Source: Diadophis punctatus similis (taxonomy: Eukaryota; Chordata; Lepidosauria; Squamata; Dipsadidae). From it: a stretch of DNA of 64,000 nt. The notes beneath the pieces were generated by a model. That model saw only the letters and a list, made by a program, of their open reading frames with translations. It was not told the DNA's origin and did not search any database. Positions within the stretch are counted from its first letter, which is position 1, and each line of letters begins with the position of its first letter. The position numbers and the translations under genes are program-made. Below are positions 36,360-47,100 of this stretch, piece by piece. The stretch lies in contig JALIGW010000005.1 of assembly GCA_023053685.1 (NCBI GenBank), forward strand, positions 25,014,001 through 25,078,000, given 5' to 3'.

Positions 36360-37558
36360 TTTTGGATACAGTTCTAATATTAGAAAGCTCAAGATTCAGG
36401 AGGAACTTGATAGACCTGAACACTGGGCCCTATGTAACAAAATGAAATTTAATTATGACAAAAGTAAAGTTCTACATTTAGGCAAGAAAACCAAATGCAC
36501 AGGCATAGAATAGGTGGCTCAATAGTTCCAGTAACTGTGACAGGGATCTTGGAGTCCTAGGGACAATCACTTAAATATGAGCCATCAGTGTGCTGCAGCT
36601 GCCAAAAAAGCCAACACAGTTCTAGGCTGCATTAATAGAGGGATAGAATCAAGATCACACAAAGTGTTAATATCATTTTATAATGCATTGAGAATTTTGG
36701 AAGACCATGCTTGGAATATTGCATCCAGTTTTAGTTGCCACGATATAAAAAAGATGTTGAGTCTCTAGAAAAAGTGCAAAAAAAAAGCAAAATGATGATT
36801 AAGGGACTGGAGGCTAAAACATATGAAGAATGGTTGCAGGAATTGGGTATGTCTAGTTTAATGAAAAGAAGAATTAGGGTGATATGATAACATGTTAGAA
36901 TATTCATGACAGGGAGAGCCAATGGTAACAAGGTCAGCCAATGAATAGGCATAGCAACTAAGTCAGCCAATGGGAGTTAAACACTTCTGAGTCTGTGCAG
37001 AGAATCGAAACTGAAAATTTAAGCTTAAGGCTGGGTGTGGCTCAGCCAACTCTGTACTCTACTCTCCACTCTGAACTCTGAACTGAAAGCTTGTCTGCTG
37101 CTGGAAATGAAACTGTTTGTAACTGTTGTTACATTGAAGAAATAATCTACTTGTGGTATTGTATATATATTATTATGTTTATAAAGAAGTTAATGAATCC
37201 AGCTGAATCAGTTATCTGTGTGTGCTTCTGGTTTTGATTTTTGCAACAAACTCTAATATAACAGTGTTCCAATATTTGAGGGGCTGCCACCAACCTATTC
37301 TCCAAAGCACATGAAGGCAGAAAAAGAAGTAATGGATGGAAACTAATCAAGGAGAGAAGCAACCTAGAACTAAGGAGAAATTTATTGACAGAACAATTAA
37401 TCAGTGGAACAACTTGCCTCCAGAAGTTGTGGTTGCTCCAACACTTGGAAGTTTTTAAGAAGAGACTGGACAACCATTTGTTTGAAATGGTATTTGAGCA
37501 GGGGGTTGGACTAGAAGACCTTCAGGGTCCCTTCCAACTCTGTTATTCCATTCATTCT
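36360..37558 (+). mobile_element. CR1 LINE 3' part, split by a solo LTR
   Basis: It encodes decayed CR1 ORF2 sequence: SHQCAAAAKKANTVLGCI and SRSHKVLISFYNAL, then frameshifted ATIKRWYGLE-like RT tail sequence, and after the LTR the FKKRLDNHLFEMV end and GGGTCCCTTCCAACTCTG. Stops and frameshifts throughout. Confidence 0.82.
36893..37258. mobile_element. Solo LTR, 366 bp, inside a CR1 element
   Basis: The intact CR1 copy at 52600 reads GATAACAGTGTT across this point. Here TAACA is present on both sides (36888-36892 and 37259-37263) around a block that starts TGTTAG and ends CTAATA, one change from a perfect inverted end. Two AGCCAATGG (CCAAT-box-like) motifs lie near the left end. Fits an ERV or Gypsy-type solo LTR. 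Confidence 0.7.
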
Positions 37559-39531
37559 GTTTTTCTAAAGGTTACATTGGGACTTTAGTGGTATAGATAT
37601 TCCAATAAAGCTTCTGCCGGTAAAATCCCCAACCTTTTGCTCTTTCCCATATTATGATTATATTTATGCATGTGGTTTCCTGCCAAGCCACCCTTTTGCT
37701 TTTTTCTTTAAAAAAATGCTGCCACTTTTTACTGAAAGTTCATGGACTCTTCCTTTGCTGTTTATGTTTAGAAAGTTATTGCTACTTCCCACCACAGCAG
37801 GTAATGGTTGTGGAATAGCCTGTTACTTATTTTCCAGTATGCTTCTCAGTTTAATTTAAGCTTGAGACATGATTGAATGGAATGTGATGAGACAATTTCT
37901 TAGCTAAAACATGTATTAATTTATGTTAGAGATAGAGATGAATGGAGCTGATCAATTGCAATACTCAGTTTATTGCAGTTGGAAGTGTTTGGGCTACATT
38001 TCCAGAAGCACAATTGTAAATCCTTGCCTTGGTATGTATAAACAGTTATACTTAACTGGATAATTAAGTGTGTATGATACACCAAATTAAAGCCAATTAA
38101 CTGAATGAAAACATTCAAGAAGGGAGGATATTTATTTTATTTGAATTTGGAATGGTGTATTTTCAGAAGTCAGCCCTGTAGAATATTAGTCCAAACTCTT
38201 GTCTGCAAAAAGGTCACAATGTTCTCTTGGATAACATTAAGTAACATATGAAAAACAGTGTTACACAAGGGCCCCCAAAAGTGCTGATTTTAGTACTTAC
38301 TAAAATCATCAAAACTTAATTTACTATCTTTTCTTTAAGGACAGACTAGAAACTTATTATTTAATATTTTGTATTTCTTAGGACTTAATTTCCTCCTGGC
38401 TTGATGCCAGGACTTTTTCTTCCCTCCTTTCAGCATTATGCTTCTCAGCTGAATTTTGGAAATGCATAAAAATTGTACTTCCACAAAAAAATAATTGATT
38501 TTTTCCTTCCCCAGCATATTAAGTAAGGTAGTCAGTACTGCCTAATGAAATTCGTAATCAAGTCACAGATGGAAATAACTTGGCAGACTTCAAGCTTCTA
38601 TTGGAATTGCAAGATCTTTTTCATCAACCCGTTTAACCTTTTTCATGGATTTGGGGATATATTCTTTCTGTGTTTAAATTGTTTTCTGCAGATACTACTG
38701 CAGCAGTTGTCCAAAATTTCATGCACCAATTGGATCCATATCCAAACAAGCATCCAACCAACTGTTGACGCTATTTATTATCACTGTATTGCTTGCATCA
38801 GGGAGCAAATTATTCTTAATTGTTTTTTGACAGTTAACTATCACCTAGTGAGTTTTATTACATTTCCCCCCATTTTATTCCCACTTGAAAATACAAATAT
38901 GTCTGCTTTTGGAAAGATGTGAATGGGCTGGACTTGGAAGCCGTATTCTGTATTCTATAATGTTATTATGACAGTTCATTTTGTTGTATAAATGAGATTT
39001 AATATCCTATAAGGCTTTTCCTACTCCAGCAATGGCATTTCAAGCAATTGTTTCACTAATAGCCTTAAAATAAAATTCCAAGTCTTGTTTCAATCATTTT
39101 TCTTCATAGCATGAAGCATAGCAGTCTTCTCCTATTTCTGGGATATGAAAATATTAAGAAACATTAAGCAAAATAAATTACAAGCATAAGTCAAGGGTAA
39201 CATATATAAATCTAGTTTTATCCAACACAATTTGCTGTACTTCTCCATGTTTTCTATCTTTGCACAGTATCCTTGCTTTCACAGCCTCTCTTCTGTGATT
39301 CCTACATTGCCTTTTGTTTGCTGAACTCCTTACCACTTTGTTTTTTAGAATCTTAAAATCACTTCTGTATACTTATTTTGCACTGGTTCAAATCTGTTTT
39401 CAATCTCAATCAACTCTCATTCATTTTTACACTCATTCATTTTTAACTTATATCTTTTAGTTTCATGATACACACTTCCGAAGTAATTTATTCCCACTAT
39501 ATTCAACTTACTTCTGTGCTTTTACTGATAA
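37559..39531. other. No gene or repeat recognised
   Basis: AT-rich. A 125-codon frame at 38545-38922 is hydrophobic but without a domain, splice context or codon bias that would support a gene. Confidence 0.5.
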
Positions 39532-39539
39532 ACCCACAC

Positions 39540-39931
39540 CAGGGGCAAGTTGCTTGTTCTTTGCGCTACCAGTGTGCTGCGCGCGCATTGCCATGTTTTG
39601 GTGCGCGCACGCTCACTATGTGCCCCCTCGTGCGATTTTGCTTCCTGCGCATGCGCAGAAGCAAAATCTCGCGAGGGGACGCGCACATGATTTCAGCACT
39701 TTTTTTGCTTTTGCGCATAGGCGGAAGCAAAAAATCACCAAAATCTCGCATGCACGCGTGTCCCCTCGTGAAATTTTGCTTTCACGCATGCGCAGGAAGC
39801 AAAATCAGCCCAAAAATTCCCCCCAAAAAAGATGGCGCTGCGCGACAGACTGGTGAAGACGGCAAATAGCACCATCTGCTGGCCGCTACTGGTGCGGTAG
39901 AGTCGACTGCACCGGTAGGAACCCACCAGTG
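39540..39931 (+). mobile_element. hAT MITE, 392 bp, GC-rich with NRF1-like sites
   Basis: It starts CAGGGGCAAGTTGC, ends GGAACCCACCAGTG, and is flanked by ACCCACAC and ACGCACAC (one mismatch). The interior is CpG-dense and has TGCGCATGCGCA, an exact NRF1-type palindrome, at 39646-39657. Overlapping open frames on both strands come from this GC-rich body and are not genes. Confidence 0.8.
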
Positions 39932-40367
39932 ACGCACACCATAAAGTGCAGATTCTTCTACATAGCTGTTTTTCATTCTGTTGGCAACACTTACCCCTTG
40001 AAACAGACCACATACAGTCCATTATCTTAACATTTCATTTGCCACCCCTTAAAATATCCAGTTCCATCTTTAGCCTTCCTAACAAATAAAGAAGGCACAG
40101 TCTTTAGATTTGGATGGTATTGATGGATTATAGATTTCTATACCTTAGTTCAAATGCTGTTAACCTAAGCATATTCAGAAATGCAATATATAGACATTTA
40201 TCAATAATAAGATCACATTGATAAAATTAATGGTGACTGTTTGTAGATATTGTTCCAAACATTTAATTTGAAATGATATTAAGATTCAGTGAAATGTGTA
40301 AACATAATGCTTCCCTTCAGTCTACCATGTTCTAGGTCAGGGACTGCAGCAGAGTTTTTAATCTATT

Positions 40368-40762
40368 TACCGTATTTTTCCGTGTAAAGGGACTACTTTT
40401 TCTTTAAAATATTTACTTGAAAATTGAGGTGTGCCTTATACACAGGATGCAGAAGAGAAGGCCGCACATGCTGGATGAACCTCTATCTTATATGCATCTC
40501 TATCATTCCTCTCTATTGTAGTTATTTCCTGTATTACATTGCCACTCTAGGTTTCATCTCTATTGTTCCTGTGATGCATTTCCTGTTCTTGTTGTATTAC
40601 TTACTCTACACTTAATACTCTTAATACATAATACTCTACTTGTATTACTTACAAGATGGCTTCTGAACAGTTATGGCTTATAGTGTGCTTACTACAAGAA
40701 ACTACATGAAACATGGGGGCGACTTATACATGGGGGTGTCTCATACATGGAAAAATACGGTA
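40368..40762 (+). mobile_element. TA-flanked MITE, CCGTATTTTTCC ends
   Basis: The left end CCGTATTTTTCCGTGTAAAG and the right end CATGGAAAAATACGG are inverted repeats inside TA dinucleotides (40368-40369 and 40761-40762). GTGCCTTATACA at the left and CGACTTATACATGGGG at the right form subterminal repeats. Confidence 0.75.
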
Positions 40763-40770
40763 TATAATTG

Positions 40771-40994
40771 GCGTGGTGCCCTAGAGGTGAAGATGCTTGC
40801 TTCCCACTCAGAAGGATGAAATTTCAGTCCTAGGCAGCGGCAGATGTTTCACTATCAAGGCACAAAGAGAAAATATCTGCAAATTTCACACAGGTGTCAG
40901 GAAGGGCATCCGGCCAGTAAATGCTCAGCTCCATTCAGGTACCCCAACTCCACCCTGAATAAAGGGATTAAAGGGTTGTAAAAAGAAAAAAAAA
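40771..40994 (+). mobile_element. tRNA-derived SINE with RTE-like tail
   Basis: A tRNA-like head GGTGCCCTAGAGGTGAAGAT is followed by CAGTCCTAGGCAGCGGC. The 3' half, with CAGGAAGGGCATCCGGCC and CCTGAATAAAGGGATTAAAG, resembles RTE-type LINE ends and finishes in an A-rich tail. It differs from the seven-copy SINE family of this window. Confidence 0.55.
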
Positions 40995-41497
40995 TACAGA
41001 ATGTGAGCTTGCCAAGCTTCCTGCAGTAAGAATATCCTGTGTTCAGAAATGTATTCTATAAATGCAACTTCCTTAGGTCTAGGTGTCCACTCTAGTATTC
41101 CAAGAGAGCAATATCAGAGATTGGCCTGAGACCGAGAAGGATTGAGTCTTCTTAACAGCAATTGTGGGGGTATCTGACATTTTTATTGTAGTGTTGGGAG
41201 GATTTCTTTGGGACACACCATCTATTTCAACAATCATGAGAGTATATTTACTGGAGATCAAATTGGATACAAGAACACTATAGCTTCTATTGCCACAGGG
41301 TAAATCTTGATTAGTTGTAGTCTCATTGCTTAGCAGGATAATTCTTGGGGCTCAAAACAGGTTGGGACTGTAGCCTGATAAACACTATCAAGTGAAACTC
41401 AGTAGCCAAGATTGACCAGGGCTTGTTATAGCCAATCAAATTCCTTCGTAGTTGCATGTTTATGTACATGAAATCCTGAACGCTGAAGTGACTAGGG

Positions 41498-41915
41498 TGT
41501 CAGGGTTCCAAATAGCATCCAAAATTAAATCAGAGTCCGAGGCAAAGTATTCCTCAAAATCCCAATTTATTATTAGAGCCATGTTGGCACATCTGGGAGA
41601 AACCCGATTCTGAAGTCCCTGGGGTTTCTCCTCCCAGTTGAAAGTTCAAGCCCTTGTCTCCACTCCCCCAAGTCCATCACGTTGATCAATCTCCAACTGC
41701 CAACTTGGAAGGATCCACCCATCTCCTTCCGTGTAGGTACAGGAGTGTGAAGACAAAGGCTGACCTTGACTATCTAGAAAGAATTTATTATGGCTACATG
41801 CAGACAACCCTCATGCAATTCCCCCTCTCAAATTCCCACAGCAGGGAATACATTTTAAAATAGCATAAAGTGTGGCAGGCCAAAGACCCCAACTAAAATG
41901 GCTTCGGCCTGACAT
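41498..41915 (-). mobile_element. Solo LTR, 418 bp, with 5-bp target duplication
   Basis: It starts TGTCAGG, ends CCTGACA (an exact 7-bp inverted end) and is flanked by TAGGG on both sides (41493-41497 and 41916-41920). An AATAAATTGGG on the minus strand, about 80 bp from that strand's 3' end, suggests minus orientation. No internal region remains. Confidence 0.78.
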
Positions 41916-41920
41916 AGGGA

Positions 41921-43167
41921 GAGGTATGGAAATACTGAATTTGTAGGTGATTTCTAGTACATTTTTAAAAAGCTGTTCTGCTGTGAGATATCTTGCCTGG
42001 AGAATAGGGTTCCTTCTGGATTTTTATCACCCTCTTAAACTGTGTATTTCCAGTTTATGTCTGGGAAGACTCCTTATCCCAAAGGGGTCCCAGGTGATCC
42101 TCTTTTGGAATCAATAGCACGTTCTTTATTTGGAAAGGGTGCTCAAAACTTTTTCATTAAGTAAAAGAATCAGTGATTTGTACTTGAGTTGTTAAGTGCA
42201 TAAGTAAAACACATCTTATGTTGCTGGTCAGCTGCATGTAGTCTGATAGAATGACTGTCTGTTTTCCTACATTCTTGGTGTTGGTTGTTATTCTTGGTGT
42301 TGTTACTCTTACAGAGTGGAGAGTTTAATTCATGGACTTGATGCGATGATGACATATTGTTTAATATGTCAGCATTTTGTTGTGCCTCCATTGTTTATTG
42401 TAACTGACCAACTCCAGTCATTTAATGTCTTTGAGGAATAATCCCCAGCTGGAGAAATTAGCTGTAAAATAAAAGAAATCTGATAATGTATACTTATCAA
42501 AACTGATAAGATATAAATAAGCAACCTGGAGGAGCTCCTTGTAACAATTGCTGTCTCATCACTATTTTGGCTCCTCCTCCTTCTCCAAGCAAAATGTATT
42601 TTAAGACTGAAGATGCATTTGGTAATGAAGCATATGTTAATATGTCAAGTTTCATAACTTCCATCTGTCATCTTTTATATTGAAATGTATAAAAGTATAT
42701 ATACTTTTATAGGGAGTTGGGCGGCATAGAAATTTTAATAAATTCAAATTCAAAGCCAATTATAAATCTTATTTACATGCAATGCTTTCTATTATTTTTG
42801 CCAAATTTTCTGTGTGCATTTTTACACAGTCATAAACACAGTTGGTCTAAATATTTTGTCAGAATTGAGAGGTTTTTTAAAAATTTATTCTGAAACTAGT
42901 TTTATAAAGTATCTTTCAGTTGTAAAGAATGCAATCGAAACAAAAGCATATAAAGATTTTATCTAAGCATTTAACTGCTCTTGATATACAATCATGAAGA
43001 CTCTATGGCTCCTTTAATATTAGAATTAAAATTTTGCATTAACTTTTACGTGTTGAATCTATTGAAAATTCATTGCCTACTAAATTAGCTGACACTTTGG
43101 TTAATGGCTGGTAGATTATTCTGGATATTTACTTCTGAATATTCACATTGTCTCTGTTTTCTTTTAG
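41921..43167. other. Non-coding; small L2-like end and a palindrome
   Basis: GGAGTTGGGCGGCATAGAAA at 42715-42734 is the extreme 3' end of an L2-like LINE. Just before it sits a 24-bp perfect palindrome (42688-42711, TATAAAAGTATA then its complement). Otherwise plain AT-rich DNA leading into the CHST15 splice acceptor. Confidence 0.5.
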
Positions 43168-43649
43168 GTTGTGTAACCACATTCCGAAGCGTTGTTACAA
43201 AGATGGAGTTCTCTAAAATTTCAGTCATCTTTCAGTGTATATTTTAAAGATTTTTTTCCAAACTTAAAAAATATTATTCTTTCTCACATAACTGACTGTA
43301 AACTTTTGATGAAATCCAAGGACAATGAACTCATTTTCATTTTGGAGTCTTTTCCTTCGGTACAGTGAAATCCCATTCTCACTGTGTTCTTTGGGGAAAA
43401 CCTAAACTAGTCTACGGTGTTTTTGTTCAATCTTAATCAACTTGCTCTCAACATTGATCCAAATTATTCATGTCAAAGTTCCATGTAGTATGCCTTGATT
43501 TTCAAAATCTGTGAAGTATTTTCTTTAGTCTCAGTTTTTTTTAAAAACAACAACAATCACACAAGTATTTTTTAATTGTTTGTAGAAGATGATTTTCCTC
43601 CCTGACTACTGTAAATGGATCCTTACTTCAATGCTTTAATGGTACTAAT
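43168..43649 (+). promoter_or_regulatory. CHST15: Probable 5' UTR part of the first coding exon of CHST15
   Basis: A pyrimidine-rich tract ending in TTTTAG (43161-43167) is a good splice acceptor about 480 nt before the CHST15 ATG. The stretch between has no long open frame and several upstream ATGs, including short ORFs at 43203-43247, 43309-43368, 43325-43405 and 43615-43653. Mammalian CHST15 also has non-coding sequence before its start codon in the first coding exon, with separate leader exons further upstream. The exact acceptor is inferred; no transcript evidence is available here. Confidence 0.6.
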
Positions 43650-43653
43650 ATGA
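43615..43653 (+). promoter_or_regulatory. Upstream ORF overlapping the CHST15 start codon (ATGA)
   Basis: A 12-codon ORF begins at 43615 and its TGA stop at 43651-43653 overlaps the CHST15 ATG at 43650-43652, giving the four-base ATGA arrangement. It reads MDPYFNALMVLI. This geometry is known from termination-reinitiation in other mRNAs. That it works so here is inference. Confidence 0.5.
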
Positions 43654-44189
43654 GGCATTGCATTCATTGTTGCATAGCATTGTTATCAAATGACTTGCAT
43701 AAACAGTGTTTCAAGTGCAGAGGCCCAAGTCATAATATCCAAAAGTGTCCTCTATGCAGAGGAGAAAAGCAAGTTTTGTTTGTGGATAGCAAGCAGATGA
43801 ACTTACTTGCAGTTTTGGAAGTGAGGACTGATCATAATGATAGCTGGGCTGGACTGTTTTGTTTGAAGAAAGGGAAGATATGCAGCTTATTCTTTGGATT
43901 ATTAATAATGATGTTAGTGACCGCATCTTATATTCTGACCGGAACTAAAGATGGTCTTTTGCTTATGCAACCAACACTCCATTATGGAGTTTTTGCCAAC
44001 AATTCAAACTTAATGGACAATGGCAATTTCTGTGATAAGAAAGAACATTACCAAAAATCGAAAATGAATATTTCATATCCAAAGGATTATTCCAGCATTA
44101 AACTAATTATTGACACTATAGTTTCACACATTGAGTTCGTACCAAGATATCCTCCTGACTTAGAAGATCTGAAGAAACAAGAGACACAT
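43650..44189 (+). CDS. CHST15: CHST15 coding exon 1 (residues 1-180)
   Basis: Encodes the cytosolic tail, the membrane anchor and the luminal stem. The tail has paired cysteines at 4/7/8, 20/23 and 33/36. The hydrophobic segment LFFGLLIMMLVTASYILTG lies at about residues 80-98. The open frame runs on to 44222, but similarity to CHST15 stops at 44189, where GTAGGT serves as the donor and the phase is 0. The next exon starts with ATG for the Met of MFSVIPNKF. Confidence 0.95.
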
Positions 44190-47100
44190 GTAGGTATAAA
44201 AGTGGTCTATTTTGTGTTGTAAAAATGTTTATTGTATTGGAATAGCAATAGTACTTAGATTTATATACCGATCCATAGTGCTTTATAGTCCTCTCTAAGT
44301 GGTTTACAGAGTCAGCATATTTAAGGCAACAATCTGGGTCCTCATTTTACCCACCTTGGAAGGATGGAAGGCTGAGTCAACCTTGAGCCGGTCAGGATTA
44401 AATTGCTGGCTGTGGGCAGATTTAGCCTGTAATATTGCATTCTAACCATTGCGCCAGCATGGCTCTTAATAAGGAATATTTCCTTATTGGAAAAGGTGAT
44501 GCTATTTTAAATAAATATGCTACTATTTATCTGAGTAGAGATCATATAGTTATATTTTATCTATAGTTATATATAGTTATATAATTTTATCATATCAGAC
44601 ATTTAAATACATCTTCCTTTATGTTCCACACATTTTCTTATAAATTATGTTATGTTCTTTATGTTCCACATGCTTTCTTATAATTTAATAGGCATAAAGG
44701 AGATAAATAAATGGTTGCTACTTATATAGACATATAGTCAAATAAGCAAATGCAGAACTACTTATTTAGTGAAGTGTCAAGAGGATGTTTTTGATGCTAG
44801 GAAATGTGGATAGTGCTTGGATGCACCGAGTATGTGGAAGCTGGTTAGAGTTGCAGTTGTGAAGCTCAAGCTTCACCAAGGAAAGGAATTCTGGAAATTG
44901 AAGTACAACACATCTGTGGAACACCAGTTTGGGAAGACTTGCATGATAAAATGGCTATTGTGCAAAATTAATACCTTTTGTCTCTGGATATTCCTTCTGC
45001 CAAGACTTTTTAACTTACACAGATGAACAAAATTCAATCTGTGACAGGTATTGAAAATGATAAAAACTAGTTTTTATATGGAAAAGTGTATAGTTGCCCG
45101 ATTCATGCTAGATAATTATATTAATCCTTCCTGATTTTAAAAGATTGTTGAAATATATTCTTCTTTATATCCATAACTCTGTGTCTCCTTGGTTCTGTGT
45201 TTCTGTAGTATAGGACAGCTAAACATCAAACTAGTAGAATATGCAAACAATTGAACTATCATAACAAGAAATGTAGCCATAATACTTCAACAAACCTTGT
45301 ATTGTTTCTGTTGCAGATGTTCTCAGTAATTCCCAACAAATTTCTCCCAAACAGCAAGAATCCTTGCTGGTATGAAGAATACAAAGGAAACAATACGAGA
45401 AACCCTTATGCCACAAACTCCTACGCCTTATATTCCAAACGTTTTCGTACAATATTTGACTACCTTCGAAAGGTATTTTGGAATCATTTATATCACTATG
45501 ATGACAAATTTTACCGGCTGCGCTGTCTTCCTCATTTTTATATCATTGGCCAACCGAAATGTGGAACAACAGATCTTTATGATAGGCTCAGACTACATCC
45601 TGATGTGAAATTTTCAGCAATTAAGGAGCCTCACTGGTGGACCAGAAAACGTTTTGGTGAGTAAACATGGTGATCAGCAGTTTGGAGTTGTATTAACGAA
45701 TGCTTAACAATCCTTAGGAAGCAGTATTCAGTAATTTTGAAGTTTCTCAAGTAGTAAATGATGCAGGAAAAATAATCAAGAGATCTGACTTCATGTTCTG
45801 AATCTGTTTCAAGTTGCCTCAAAATCCTACCAGCAGGCATTTTCATGGATAAGTGTATGGCACCAACAATATCATTACCTTGAATTTTCTCCCCACTGCA
45901 AAATGTGTTGATGTAAGCAACAGTCTTTGTCTTAGTTTAATAAAGCTTAGAATGATTTCTGCAAGTTGTGTATAGAAGAGCTTAATAAAACATCTTAAAA
46001 TGTCATTTAAAACAGAACTTTCATCTATAAATTGCCATAATCTAGCTAAAAGAGATTAAAATGGGTAGCGCTTAATGTTTATTTGATGGTCATTATTTCA
46101 GACATTTATTTCAGTTTAGGGTAAGGTTGACAACCAAATGTAGTTCTTGTTATTCTTTCAGACAATACCCTTTTACTAACTTCTGTTTAATATGCATTGT
46201 ACTCCAGAGTTTTAATTATACTTCCACCTTACAGTCCTCTAAGGAGCTCACACTCAGATTCTCTTTTATTTTATACACGCAACAATGCTGTGGGGTAGAT
46301 TAAGCTGCAGGATAATGACTGCTCCAAGTTCACCAAATAAGCTTCATGGCTGAGTAGGGATTTTATCTCAGGTCTTGTCAATTGTCTTCCAGCACAAGTG
46401 AATAAACAGCTCTTTTAGCTCTCTAGCTCTTGAAATAAATGATTTGGCAGTAGCACTGAACAATGAGATGGCCAAGTTTGCTAATGGCCCAATTATTCAA
46501 AGTAGTAAAAACATAAATGGGATTAATGCTTCTCTGAGGGAATCTTTCCAAATAGGAGAAAATAGGTAGTGCAGTGGAAAATGTGGTCCAGTGCAAGTGA
46601 GACACAGTGCATCCTAAGTTTGCATAACCACTACTCTAGCACAAGGTCAGCCTTGGAAATGTTGTGTGCAGTTGCAATCCACACATTTCTAAAAAGGGAT
46701 ATCACAAAAGGGCAATCAAAATAATTATAGTGTTGAGGTGATCCCTAAAGAAAAGGCTTTTAAATTTTAAAAGGAAGAGTGAGAAGGACATGATAGGAGT
46801 AGATAAAAATGTTGCACGGTATGGAGAAAGTAAATAACTTATAACGTTATTAGATTTCTAAAGATAAGAAGCTGGAAATTTAGGAAATAAGAATATTTTT
46901 GCCGAAAGGAAGTGATGTCATTTCCCCTGACTGGGGAAAAAGACGTTTGAGAAGCCAATAGATCACTTCTTTTAATCTTTTGTTGATGTTCTATAAACAC
47001 AATAGAGGAATTTACATTGTGGGTGCTTTTCTACTGCTGCCTGAATTGATGGTTTATGCTGTGATCTGTGGCCTGCATTCTTAAGATGATTAGTTGCTGC

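Larger units (their letters stand above)
44190..45316 (+). other. CHST15 intron between coding exons 1 and 2
   Basis: The intron has donor GTAGGT and acceptor TTGCAG. It holds a minus-strand tRNA-derived SINE only about 50 bp past the donor (44241-44465). Around 44617-44690 a block near TTTATGTTCCACA is duplicated in tandem with small differences. A possible MITE remnant lies near 44880-44940. Nothing else was recognised. Confidence 0.85.

Noticed and set aside
38545..38922. 125-codon plus-strand frame
   Set aside because: Hydrophobic but without a recognisable domain, conserved motif or splice context; length is possible by chance in this much sequence.
39465..40022. Several overlapping open frames of 60-134 codons on both strands
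   Set aside because: All fall on the CpG-rich MITE at 39540-39931; frames on every strand reflect the lack of stop codons in GC-rich DNA.
43000..43167. Search for a CpG-island promoter of CHST15 directly upstream
   Set aside because: The sequence is AT-rich with a splice acceptor, so the promoter must lie elsewhere.
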